The position numbers were made by a program, and so were the translations under genes. Positions 1-7,111 of a stretch of 34,979 nucleotides of DNA are shown in pieces. Below the pieces are notes generated by a model that worked only from the letters and a program-made list of their open reading frames with translations, was not told the DNA's origin and searched no databases. How positions within the stretch are numbered: position 1 is the first letter of the stretch; the number at the start of each line of letters is the position of its first letter. This stretch comes from Betaproteobacteria bacterium (GTDB lineage Bacteria > Pseudomonadota > Gammaproteobacteria > Burkholderiales > Burkholderiaceae_C): assembly GCA_009918225.1 (NCBI GenBank), contig RGEP01000002.1, positions 1 to 34,979 on the forward strand, in the 5' to 3' direction.

Positions 1-1
1 G

Positions 2-157
2 GTGCTGTGCCCCTTGACGGGCGGCATCGGCATCCTCTTGACCGGAACGGTGGTGGACAACTGGTACCTGTGGGCGGTCAAGCACGGTGTAGCGCCCCCG
101 TACCCCGCGGTCTATCCCTCACCGGTTGACCCGGCCACGCTGATCCAGCCGCGCTGA
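2..157 (+). CDS. pufM: Photosynthetic reaction centre M subunit, C-terminal end (partial)
   Basis: Only the last 51 codons are present; the gene enters from the left edge and stops with TGA at 155-157. The visible peptide contains GGIGILLTGTVVDNWYLWAV, followed by KHGVAPPYP, which is the conserved end of the last membrane helix and the periplasmic tail of PufM. PufM binds bacteriochlorophyll, bacteriopheophytin and quinone in the type II reaction centre of the inner membrane. The next gene, pufC, starts 18 nt downstream, so the two are surely co-transcribed as the end of a puf operon whose other genes lie to the left of the window. The identity rests on this short but very characteristic tail. 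Confidence 0.93.
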   Translation: MLCPLTGGIGILLTGTVVDNWYLWAVKHGVAPPYPAVYPSPVDPATLIQPR

Positions 158-175
158 TCCACGGAGCACCACACC

Positions 176-1240
176 ATGAACTTCATGCAAAGACTGGCCA
201 CCACCGTGGCCGCATTGGGCGCGGTGCTGGCCCTGACCGGATGCGAACGCGGCGCGCCTTTTGAGCGCCCACCGGTGGACTCGGTGCAATCGGGCTACCG
301 CGGAACCGGCATGCTGCAGGTGTACAACCCGCGCATCCTGGAGCCCCAGATCGAGCAGAACCAGCCGCCGGCCGCCTTGCCCCCGGCGCCTTCAGAGGGG
401 CCCAAGGCTTCTCAGGTCTACCAGAACGTCAAGGTCTTGGGCCACCTCAGCGCCGCTGAGTTTGTGCGCCACATGACGGCCATTACCGCTTGGGTGGCCC
501 CCAACGAAGGCTGTACGTATTGCCACAACCCGGCCAACTTTGCGGAAGACTCCAAGTACACCAAGGTGGTGGCGCGTCGCATGATTCAGATGACGCAACA
601 CATCAACGTGGATTGGCAGCAGCACGTCTCCAACACCGGTGTGACCTGTTACACCTGCCACCGCGGCAAGAACGCGCAGAACACGGCCGACCAGGCTTCG
701 GTGAAGGGCGCATCGCTGCCCTACGACCACTACACCGAGTACTTCAAGGAAGCCAAGCCCATTCGCGTGGCGGGAACCACCGCCCTGCCCACTGGAAATC
801 GCTCCAGCATCCAGCAAGGCGAGTTCACCTATGGCCTGATGATGCACATGTCCGATTCGCTGGGCGTGAACTGCACCTATTGCCACAACTCACGCTCCTT
901 CGGCGACTGGAGCCAAAGCCCACCGCAGCGCACCACGGCGTGGTACGGCATCCGCATGGTTCGAGACCTCAACCTCGAATACATGGAAGACCTGACCAGT
1001 GTGTTCCCTGCAGAGCGCAAGGGTCCGCTGGGCGATGTGGCCAAGGTCAACTGCGCCACCTGCCACCAGGGCGCCTACAAGCCCCTGTATGGCGCCAAGA
1101 TGGCCAAAGACCACCCCGAGCTGACCACCTTGGTTCAGGTGGTGGCTGGGGCCGGCACCGGTGGTGGTGCGGGTGATGCCAAGGCGGTAAAGGCTGCAGC
1201 CGAAGCAGTGGCCGGCGCCAAACCGGCGGCCAACCGTTGA
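176..1240 (+). CDS. pufC: Reaction-centre tetrahaem cytochrome c subunit
   Basis: A 354-residue lipoprotein that re-reduces the photo-oxidised special pair from the periplasmic side. The signal peptide ends in a lipobox (LTGC, Cys23), so the mature protein is probably lipid-anchored. Four CxxCH haem motifs are visible at about Cys113, Cys158, Cys233 and Cys293, matching the four-haem family. A GGAG lies 9 nt before the ATG; a second ATG three codons later is possible. The last 30 or so residues form an Ala/Gly/Lys-rich tail (GTGGGAG, then AAAEAVAGAK) that looks like low-complexity sequence added after the haem domain. It directly follows pufM. The HiPIP gene at 28603 encodes a plausible electron donor to it. 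Confidence 0.96.
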   Translation: MNFMQRLATTVAALGAVLALTGCERGAPFERPPVDSVQSGYRGTGMLQVYNPRILEPQIEQNQPPAALPPAPSEGPKASQVYQNVKVLGHLSAAEFVRHMTAITAWVAPNEGCTYCHNPANFAEDSKYTKVVARRMIQMTQHINVDWQQHVSNTGVTCYTCHRGKNAQNTADQASVKGASLPYDHYTEYFKEAKPIRVAGTTALPTGNRSSIQQGEFTYGLMMHMSDSLGVNCTYCHNSRSFGDWSQSPPQRTTAWYGIRMVRDLNLEYMEDLTSVFPAERKGPLGDVAKVNCATCHQGAYKPLYGAKMAKDHPELTTLVQVVAGAGTGGGAGDAKAVKAAAEAVAGAKPAANR

Positions 1241-1258
1241 GCCTCGCTTCATGACCCA

Positions 1259-1281
1259 GACCGGCGGCTGAGCCGCTGGTC
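1259..1281 (+). terminator. Hairpin between pufC and crtA (processing or attenuation site)
   Basis: GACCGGCGGC (1259-1268) and GCCGCTGGTC (1272-1281) can form a 10-bp stem with one G-U pair around a 3-nt TGA loop. No T-run follows, so this is unlikely to be a full intrinsic terminator. Its place, 18 nt after the pufC stop and before crtA, suggests an mRNA 3'-end stabiliser or partial attenuator that sets puf above crt expression. That role is inference. Confidence 0.5.
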
Positions 1282-1308
1282 GCAGTACCCACATCAAAGG
1301 CAGTACCC
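1282..1308 (+). repeat. Direct repeat of GCAGTACCC before crtA
   Basis: The 9-mer GCAGTACCC occurs at 1282-1290 and again at 1300-1308, 18 bp apart. The second copy ends just before the crtA ATG, with an AAAGG ribosome binding site between the copies at 1296-1300. It may be chance, a small duplication, or a site for a regulator. Confidence 0.45.
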
Positions 1309-1309
1309 G

Positions 1310-1996
1310 ATGAGTGTTTCCCACCACCCGGACATCGCGGTGGTGGTGCTCATGGAGTACCGAACCGGTCTGCATCTCCTGTGGGGATGGGGCCGGTTTT
1401 TGTTTGGGCGCTTTGCCTTGCAGCGCTGGCCTGGGCTGCGCTTTGCCAAGGTCATGGGCAGCGGCCATGAAGGGGGCTTCGGCCTGCGTCCGAGCTTGAC
1501 CCGCCAAGGCCTGTTCTGTGTGTTTGCAGGCCACCAGGCGGCGGATGCCTTCTTGGACTCGCCCTGGCTGAGTCGGATGGAGCCCCATGTCAAGACCTGC
1601 CGCTGGCTCAAGCTGGAGGCCTATTCCAGCCGTGGGCAGTGGTCGGGGCATGAGATCAGGGCCAGCGCAGAACCGCCCGTGGATGAGCCCGTGGTGTCCT
1701 TGACCCGCGCTTCAATCCGCTGGTCTCAGACCCTGCGCTTTTGGCGCATGGCGCCCCCCGCCGAACAGGCCCTGGCGCAGGCCGGCGGCTGCCGGCTGTC
1801 CGTGGGCTTGGGTGAAGCACCGGTGGTCCGCCAGGCCACCCTCAGCGTCTGGGACTCGGTGGCGGCGATGAATGCCTATGCCCGCAGCGGCGCTCATCAA
1901 CAGGCCATCCGCGCGGCCTACGACGGCCGGCACTTCAGCGAGTCCATGTTCGTGCGCTGGCGTCTGCTGGCTCAAGGGGGGCGCCGTGCCAACTGA
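1310..1996 (+). CDS. crtA: Spheroidene monooxygenase
   Basis: A 228-residue protein recognised as CrtA, which inserts a keto group at C-2 of spheroidene to give spheroidenone when oxygen is present. Family-like stretches include LRFAKVMGSGHEGGFGLRPS near residues 43-62 and SVWDSVAAMNAYARSGAHQ near residues 179-198. No signal peptide or membrane helix is obvious. The ATG has AAAGG 9 nt upstream. It follows the pufC hairpin by 28 nt, and its stop overlaps the likely GTG start of crtD, so translation of the two is probably coupled. Placing crtA, crtD and crtC after pufC is typical of Rubrivivax-type clusters, so carotenoid modification would be transcribed with the reaction centre genes. Confidence 0.9.
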   Translation: MSVSHHPDIAVVVLMEYRTGLHLLWGWGRFLFGRFALQRWPGLRFAKVMGSGHEGGFGLRPSLTRQGLFCVFAGHQAADAFLDSPWLSRMEPHVKTCRWLKLEAYSSRGQWSGHEIRASAEPPVDEPVVSLTRASIRWSQTLRFWRMAPPAEQALAQAGGCRLSVGLGEAPVVRQATLSVWDSVAAMNAYARSGAHQQAIRAAYDGRHFSESMFVRWRLLAQGGRRAN

Positions 1997-3620
1997 GCTT
2001 GCGGGCCTTGCGACAAGCACACCAAGCATGGGGGCACGCGACCGCGCGGTGGTGGTGGGGGCCGGTATGGGAGGCTTGGCCTGCGCTTTGGCTCTGGCCC
2101 GGCGCGGCTTGCAGGTGACGCTGCTGGAGTCCTCCGCCGGCCCGGGCGGCAAGATGCAGCCCTTGTCGGTGGGCGGCGCCGTGATCGATTCCGGTCCGAC
2201 GGTTTTCACCATGCGGTGGGTGTTCGAGCAGCTCTTCGATGAGGCCGGTGCGTCTTTTGCCGAGCGCGTGCCGTGTGAGCCGCTGGGTGTTCTGGCGCGT
2301 CACGCATGGCGCGGCACCGATCAGCGGCTGGACCTGTGCGCTGACACAGCCGATTCTCAAGCCGCCATCGAGGCCTTCAGTTCGGTGGCCGAGGGACAGC
2401 GCTTTCAGGCCTTCTGTCAGGAGGCGCAGCGCCTCTATCGCCACCTGGAGGGCCCCTACATCCGATCGGAGCGGCCTTCCATGTTCAGCCTGATGAAGGA
2501 CCTCGGACCAGGGGGCTTGTTGGCGCTCACCGGTTTGGGTCCGTTCCGTTCACTCTGGGCGGCCTTGTCCAGGCGTTTTGCAGATCCACGGCTTCAACAG
2601 CTGTTTGGCCGCTATGCCACGTACTGCGGGGCTTCGCCCTGGCAGGCACCCGCCACCCTGATGCTGATCGCCCAGGTGGAAATGGACGGGGTGTGGGCGG
2701 TTCGGGGTGGCATGGGGCGCCTGGCCGCCGCGATGGCCGATCTGGCCACGGAGCGTGGTGTGGTGCAGCGCTACGAGACGACCGTTTCGGAAATCGTGGT
2801 CGAGGGCGGGCAGGCCCGAGGGGTGCGCCTGGCCACTGGCGAAGTCTTGAGGGCTGACACGGTCGTCTTCAATGGTGATGCCCACGCCCTGGCCCTGGGC
2901 CATTTGGGTGCTGCCAGTGACGTGGCCGCCGCACCGCGCCCCCAGGCCCAGCGCTCGCTTTCGGCCATGACCTGGAGCGTGCACGCACCAACGCAGGGGT
3001 GGCCCCTGACCCGCCACAACGTCTTTTTTGACCGCGATTACCGCAGCGAGTTTCGCGACATCTTCGGCGCAACGCGTTTTCCCCAGCAGCCCACCGTGTA
3101 CGTGTGTGCCCAGGATCGGCAAGACCAAGGCCTGATGGACGCAGTGCCGCCTGGCGGCTGCGAACGGCTGTTGGTGTTGGTCAACGCGCCAGCCTGTGGC
3201 GATGAACAGCCGGGACCCAGCCGGGCCCGCGAGCAGGAGATGCAGTCATGTCAGGACCGAACCTTCGAACTGCTGAACGCTTGCGGGCTGCAGGTGCACC
3301 GTCAACGGGGACGCGAGCAGCGCACGACCCCCTGGGACTTCGAGCGGCGCTACCCGGGCTCGGCAGGCAGCCTCTACGGACCAGCCACCCACGGCTGGAT
3401 GTCGGCCTTTCGCCGGGGCTCAGCGCGCACGCCGATAGCGGGGCTCTTCCTGGCGGGGGGCAGCGTGCATCCGGGCCCGGGGGTTCCGATGGCCACGATG
3501 TCGGGGCGCCTGGCCGCCGCAACCGCGATGGCTCACCTCGATTCGACCAGCCCGTTGCGCCGGGTGGTTATCTCTGGTGGTATCTCGATGCGGTCAGCGA
3601 TGACGGCCGGCATGCCCTGA
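1986..3620 (+). CDS. crtD: Hydroxyneurosporene/methoxyneurosporene desaturase
   Basis: An FAD-dependent desaturase of the phytoene desaturase family that introduces the C-3,4 double bond in the spheroidene pathway. The N-terminal dinucleotide-binding motif (VVVGAGMGGLA) is followed by the CrtD-specific stretch FGRYATYCGASPWQAPATLM and, near the end, by the family's C-terminal FAD block LFLAGGSVHPGPGVPMA. I chose the GTG at 1986, preceded by AAGGGGGG and overlapping the crtA stop (544 residues). An ATG at 2028 (530 residues) is also possible. After about 3530 the tail (LDSTSPLRRVVISGG and on) is unlike a conserved domain and overlaps the conserved part of crtC in another frame. The total overlap with crtC is 373 nt. 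Confidence 0.92.
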   Translation: MPTELAGLATSTPSMGARDRAVVVGAGMGGLACALALARRGLQVTLLESSAGPGGKMQPLSVGGAVIDSGPTVFTMRWVFEQLFDEAGASFAERVPCEPLGVLARHAWRGTDQRLDLCADTADSQAAIEAFSSVAEGQRFQAFCQEAQRLYRHLEGPYIRSERPSMFSLMKDLGPGGLLALTGLGPFRSLWAALSRRFADPRLQQLFGRYATYCGASPWQAPATLMLIAQVEMDGVWAVRGGMGRLAAAMADLATERGVVQRYETTVSEIVVEGGQARGVRLATGEVLRADTVVFNGDAHALALGHLGAASDVAAAPRPQAQRSLSAMTWSVHAPTQGWPLTRHNVFFDRDYRSEFRDIFGATRFPQQPTVYVCAQDRQDQGLMDAVPPGGCERLLVLVNAPACGDEQPGPSRAREQEMQSCQDRTFELLNACGLQVHRQRGREQRTTPWDFERRYPGSAGSLYGPATHGWMSAFRRGSARTPIAGLFLAGGSVHPGPGVPMATMSGRLAAATAMAHLDSTSPLRRVVISGGISMRSAMTAGMP

Positions 3621-4468
3621 CCATCATTGCCTTTGTCGGCAGCGTGTTCTCGCCCTACTATGCGCGGGCCTTCAAACGCCTGGGTGCAGCGGTCGATCCA
3701 CAGGACCATGTCTGCATCAATGTGGCGTTCTACGGGGCGGGCGGTCACCGGTGGGCGATGACCGAACGCAGCAGCCGGCACCTGGCCCGCTCGGCGACCC
3801 ACTTCCAAGTGGGGCCCAGTGACTTGTCTTGGAACGGTCGATGGTTCGAGTTGAACTTTGATGAGCGCGAGTGCCCCTGGCCTGCACGCCTAAAAGGGCG
3901 GATTCGAGTGCATCCCAGTGCCTTCACTGCTTTTCGTGCCGACCTGGACGAGCAGGGCCTGCACCGTTGGGGCCCCATCGCCCCCTGCGCTCGTGTGGAG
4001 GTCGACCTCGGCCCTGGAGCATCCACCTGGAGCGGCCAGGGCTACTTTGACTCCAACGATGGGGATGAGCCCATCCACCGACCCTTTGAGCGATGGGACT
4101 GGTCACGCAGTGCCAGCCCCAGCGGCCATACCGCGGTGCTCTACGACGTGCAGTGCAAATCAGGTGCCGAGCGCTTGGTGCTGCAACGCTTCAGCCCCCA
4201 AGGGGACAGCGAGTCCTTCGAAGCCCCTCCACGGCAGCGCTTGCCCACCACCGCTTGGGGCATTGCACGCAGCACGCGCAGCGACCTGGGCTCAAGCCCC
4301 CGGGTTCTGAAGGTCTTCGAAAACACGCCGTTTTATGTCCGCGACCTGCTGAGCTCGACCGTCTTGGGGGAGACGGGGCATTCGGTGCACGAGTCCTTGG
4401 ATGCGCGGCGCTTGGCCGCCTGGCCGGTGCAAATGATGTTGCCATTTCGGATGCCGCGCCGGCGCTAA
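3248..4468 (+). CDS. crtC: Carotenoid 1,2-hydratase (hydroxyneurosporene synthase), start inside crtD
   Basis: Adds water across the C-1,2 double bond of acyclic carotenoids. The conserved CrtC region starts at about residue 97 (PRFDQPVAPGGYLWWYLDAV), continues through LTIIAFVGSVFSPYY and WAMTERSSRHLARS, and includes WFELNFDERECPWP. Between 3248 and that region the frame has no ATG or GTG and only one TTG (3281). The ATG at 3248 is preceded by AGGAG at 3235-3239 with 8-nt spacing, the best ribosome binding site in the area. I therefore call a 406-residue protein with a roughly 95-residue Gly/Pro/Arg-rich N-terminal extension read from the alternate frame of crtD. A start at a non-standard codon near 3530 cannot be excluded. 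The stop is 18 nt from a convergent small gene. Confidence 0.88.
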   Translation: MSGPNLRTAERLRAAGAPSTGTRAAHDPLGLRAALPGLGRQPLRTSHPRLDVGLSPGLSAHADSGALPGGGQRASGPGGSDGHDVGAPGRRNRDGSPRFDQPVAPGGYLWWYLDAVSDDGRHALTIIAFVGSVFSPYYARAFKRLGAAVDPQDHVCINVAFYGAGGHRWAMTERSSRHLARSATHFQVGPSDLSWNGRWFELNFDERECPWPARLKGRIRVHPSAFTAFRADLDEQGLHRWGPIAPCARVEVDLGPGASTWSGQGYFDSNDGDEPIHRPFERWDWSRSASPSGHTAVLYDVQCKSGAERLVLQRFSPQGDSESFEAPPRQRLPTTAWGIARSTRSDLGSSPRVLKVFENTPFYVRDLLSSTVLGETGHSVHESLDARRLAAWPVQMMLPFRMPRRR

Positions 4469-4486
4469 GCGGATGCCGCACCGCCG

Positions 4487-4684
4487 CTACGGGCGCTGCT
4501 CAGGGGTCTGCGAATCACCCTCGGCCTGTGCCTTCAAGGCGGCCTCCCGTTCGCGCGCCCTTTGGGCCTGCAGCTGCTCGCGATCACGCTTGACCGAGCG
4601 CAGCTGCCACCAGCCAAAGGCCAGAGCCCCGCCGAAGACCAAGACGCCTTCGATCAGGATCAGCGGCCAGTGTGCACTGTCCAT
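4487..4684 (-). CDS. Small single-pass membrane protein after crtB
   Basis: A 65-residue ORF starting at the ATG at 4684. It has one clear hydrophobic helix (LILIEGVLVFGGALAFGWWQL) near residues 8-28, then a charged, probably helical tail (VKRDREQLQAQRAREREAAL). It overlaps the end of crtB by 25 nt in another frame and is the last gene of the long minus-strand unit. No good ribosome binding site is visible, so translation may be coupled to crtB. The membrane segment and charged tail look like a real protein and not a shadow ORF, but I recognise no family. The frame stays open upstream to 4816, inside crtB; I reject that extension because it lacks membrane-protein character. Confidence 0.6.
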   Translation of the reverse strand: MDSAHWPLILIEGVLVFGGALAFGWWQLRSVKRDREQLQAQRAREREAALKAQAEGDSQTPEQRP

Positions 4685-5667
4685 GTGGCGGAGGCAGCCA
4701 AGCCCTGCGGTGTGCTGCCAGCGGTCGACGCGAGGGCAGGAGCCACTGAAGGGGAAGCCAGGCCGTTTCGGCGCAGGCGCTCCGCCTCTCGACGTTCGAA
4801 CAGGTCGATGAGCCACACCACCCGGCCATCATCGTCGGACTCCTCACCCAGGTCGCGGGCATCCACCGGGTCGGCTTGCACGGCTGCATCCACGAGGAAC
4901 TGGGTGGCCTGCAGTGCCGGCTCCCAACTGCCTTCAGGGCCTGCAGCGCGCCGTGGCCGTGTGGGGCTGGTCAAAGCCTTGCCCACCAGCAGGAGCTTGC
5001 GGCGGCTTGAGACCACGGCACGGCTGTCCACCGAGTTGAGCCCTTTGCGCTCCAGCTCACGGCCGATCTCGGCGTACACCAGTCCCGCTGCGCGAATGGC
5101 CGCTTGGCAGTCTTTGGGCAACAGCCCGATACCGGTATCGGCCCGTTTGTACAAGCGGTCGGCTTCGTCCAGCAGCCGCTTGACCACCCGGGCGATGGCG
5201 TCATTGAACAACGGTTGAGCCAGCCAACCGTCTGGGTCCAGGCCTTCTTCGCGCATCCATTGGCGAGGCAGGTACAAACGACCCGCTCGAGCGTCCTCGC
5301 CGACATCTCGCGCAATATTGGTCAGCTGCATGGCCACACCCAGGTCGCAGGCGCGGGCCAGGGCGGCGGCGCTGCGCACGCCCATGATCAGGGTCATCAT
5401 CGCCCCAACGGTGGAGGCCACGCGCGCGGCATAGGCCTGCAACGCTTCAACCGTTTCGTAGCGGCGCTGTTGCGCATCCCAGCTGAAGCCCTCCAGCAGA
5501 GCATCCAACAAGGCCCGCGGAATGTGGTGTTGGTGCACCACCATGGCCAGCGCCAGGTCCGATTCCAGTTGGTGGGGGTGGGCTCGATAGACGGCATCCA
5601 AGCGCTGCTGAAGCTCGATGGCGGCGGCCGATTTGTCCGCACCGTCATCGATCAGGTCATCGGCCAC
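4660..5667 (-). CDS. crtB: Phytoene synthase, N-terminally truncated
   Basis: Joins two geranylgeranyl diphosphates to make phytoene. The first Asp-rich motif (ADDLIDD) and the second (NIARDVGEDARAGRLYLP, near residues 117-134) are intact, as is the middle of the enzyme. The only start in frame is GTG at 5667, immediately before the first Asp motif. Upstream, the frame still reads TALYAFCR, which is CrtB sequence, but then runs into sequence that is crtI in another frame, with no start codon. About 40-45 N-terminal residues that the family normally has, including the first helix, are missing. The C-terminal 35 residues are low complexity. As it stands the protein is probably weak or inactive, unless a second copy exists or the junction is an assembly error. 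Confidence 0.85.
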   Translation of the reverse strand: MADDLIDDGADKSAAAIELQQRLDAVYRAHPHQLESDLALAMVVHQHHIPRALLDALLEGFSWDAQQRRYETVEALQAYAARVASTVGAMMTLIMGVRSAAALARACDLGVAMQLTNIARDVGEDARAGRLYLPRQWMREEGLDPDGWLAQPLFNDAIARVVKRLLDEADRLYKRADTGIGLLPKDCQAAIRAAGLVYAEIGRELERKGLNSVDSRAVVSSRRKLLLVGKALTSPTRPRRAAGPEGSWEPALQATQFLVDAAVQADPVDARDLGEESDDDGRVVWLIDLFERREAERLRRNGLASPSVAPALASTAGSTPQGLAASATWTVHTGR

Positions 5668-7111
5668 GCGGCAAAACGCATACAGCGCTGTAAGCGCTTT
5701 GCAGCAGCAGGGGTTCCAGTCCGAAGGCCGCGCCCTTGTAGGACAGCAAACGGTCTTGAAAGTCCAACGGGGTGGTCACACGAGAGGTGACGATGTGTGC
5801 GCCCAAATCCGGCAGCACGGTGCGCTCCAAGGCTTCCTGCACCGACTGACGGTAGCGCTCGGCCGTGGCGGGCCAGTCGGTTCCGCTGTCCAGGTGGGGC
5901 ACGGGTGACAAGGCGTAGAAGGTGTCGCAGCCCGGTGGCGCCATGCTGGGATCGCTGGCGCTGGGGCGGTGCAGGTACAGGCTGAAGTCCGGTGCCAAGC
6001 GGTGCCGCTTGAAGATGTCTTTGAGCAGTTCGCGGTAGCGGGGCCCCAGCACCAGCATGTGGTGGGGCACGTCCTCATAGCGCCGGTTGGTGCCGAAGTA
6101 CCACACGAACAGGCTCATCGAGTAGCGGCCCTTCTCAATGCGCCGATCGCTCCAGTGCCGTCGATGCTCAGGCGCAATGAGGTTCTTGTAGGTCCAGGCC
6201 ACATCGGCGTTGCACACCACGAGATCGGCCTGGACCTGCTGCCCATTGGCCAGCTCAACGCCCTGGGCCCGGCCCTGGCTGACCAGAATCTGCCGTACTT
6301 CACTGTTCAGGGCAATGGCATTGCCTTGGCCACTGATGAGCTGCGCCAGCCCCTGCGCCAAGGCGCCCGTTCCCCCCATGGCCCAGTGCACGCCCCAGCG
6401 TTTTTCCAGCGCATTGATCAAGGCGTAGGCTGAAGTCACCGAGAAGGGGTTGCCACCGATCAGCAGGGGATGAAAGCTGAAGACGATGCGCAACTTGGGG
6501 TTGCGCAGGTAGCTGGCCACGCGGTCGTAGATCGGTGTCCAGGCACGCATGCGCACCATCGATGGAATGGCCGAGAGCAGGTCGCCCACGCTGTCGAAGG
6601 GAACCGTGCCCAGGCCTTCAAAACCCAAGCGGCGGCATTTCTCGGCGTAGGCCATGAAGCGGTCATAGCCCTCGACATCCTCGGGGGCGAAACGCGCCAC
6701 TTCGTCGCGCATGCGCAGGGTGTCGCCGCAGTAGTCGAAGTGCGAGCCATCATCAAAGCGGATCCGATAAAACGGGTCCATGGCCTTGAGCGTGACGTGG
6801 TCGCTCATGCGCTGGCCGCACAGCGTCCAGAGTTCTTCGAGCAGATGCGGGGCCGTGATGATGGTGGGGCCAGCGTCGAAGGTAAAGCCGTCTTGCCGCC
6901 AGACGGCTGCGCGGCCACCCACCTGATCAAGCTTCTCCAGAACCGTGACCCGATAGCCCTTGGCACCCAGCCGAACCGCGGCGGCCAAGCCACCAAAGCC
7001 GCTGCCGATCACGATGGCATGGGGGCGCGCATCCTCGGGCCCTAGGGACGAGCCCCAGGAGGCCTGGGGTAGGCCCTGTTCAGGCCGAACGGGCGTGTAG
7101 TAGCTTTTCAT
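5657..7111 (-). CDS. crtI: Phytoene desaturase, C-terminally truncated
   Basis: FAD-dependent desaturase that converts phytoene to neurosporene or lycopene. The N-terminal motif IVIGSGFGGLAAAVRLGAKG and family stretches GFTFDAGPTIITAP and FHPLLIGGNPFSVTSAYALI are clear. The conserved late segment DRLLSYKGAAFGLEPLLLQS is present, but ten residues later the frame ends in unrelated sequence (SAVCVLPRGR) that is crtB read out of frame. The expected C-terminal FAD-binding block, which the related CrtD in this window still has (AGGSVHPGPGVP), is absent, with about 45 residues lost. I start at the ATG at 7111 (484 residues); a GTG one codon earlier is equally near the GAGGA site. Its start overlaps the end of puhE by 32 nt. 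Confidence 0.88.
   Translation of the reverse strand: MKSYYTPVRPEQGLPQASWGSSLGPEDARPHAIVIGSGFGGLAAAVRLGAKGYRVTVLEKLDQVGGRAAVWRQDGFTFDAGPTIITAPHLLEELWTLCGQRMSDHVTLKAMDPFYRIRFDDGSHFDYCGDTLRMRDEVARFAPEDVEGYDRFMAYAEKCRRLGFEGLGTVPFDSVGDLLSAIPSMVRMRAWTPIYDRVASYLRNPKLRIVFSFHPLLIGGNPFSVTSAYALINALEKRWGVHWAMGGTGALAQGLAQLISGQGNAIALNSEVRQILVSQGRAQGVELANGQQVQADLVVCNADVAWTYKNLIAPEHRRHWSDRRIEKGRYSMSLFVWYFGTNRRYEDVPHHMLVLGPRYRELLKDIFKRHRLAPDFSLYLHRPSASDPSMAPPGCDTFYALSPVPHLDSGTDWPATAERYRQSVQEALERTVLPDLGAHIVTSRVTTPLDFQDRLLSYKGAAFGLEPLLLQSAYSAVCVLPRGR
5681..5698 (-). other. Probable deletion junction joining crtI to crtB
   Basis: On the minus strand, CrtI sequence is recognisable up to QSAY (codons ending at 5690), while CrtB sequence in the other frame is recognisable from TALYAFCR (codons starting at 5691). 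The hexamer AGCGCT occurs twice here, at 5684-5689 and 5693-5698, and could have served as microhomology. Judged from family lengths, roughly 250-300 bp are missing: the crtI 3' end and the crtB 5' end. A real deletion, a strain-specific mutation and an assembly collapse would all look the same from this sequence alone. Confidence 0.75.

Noticed and set aside
890..1651. Long minus-strand ORF (253 codons) opposite pufC and crtA
   Set aside because: It is opposite two clearly conserved genes, has the His/Gly/Ala bias of a shadow frame in high-GC DNA and shows no recognisable domain.
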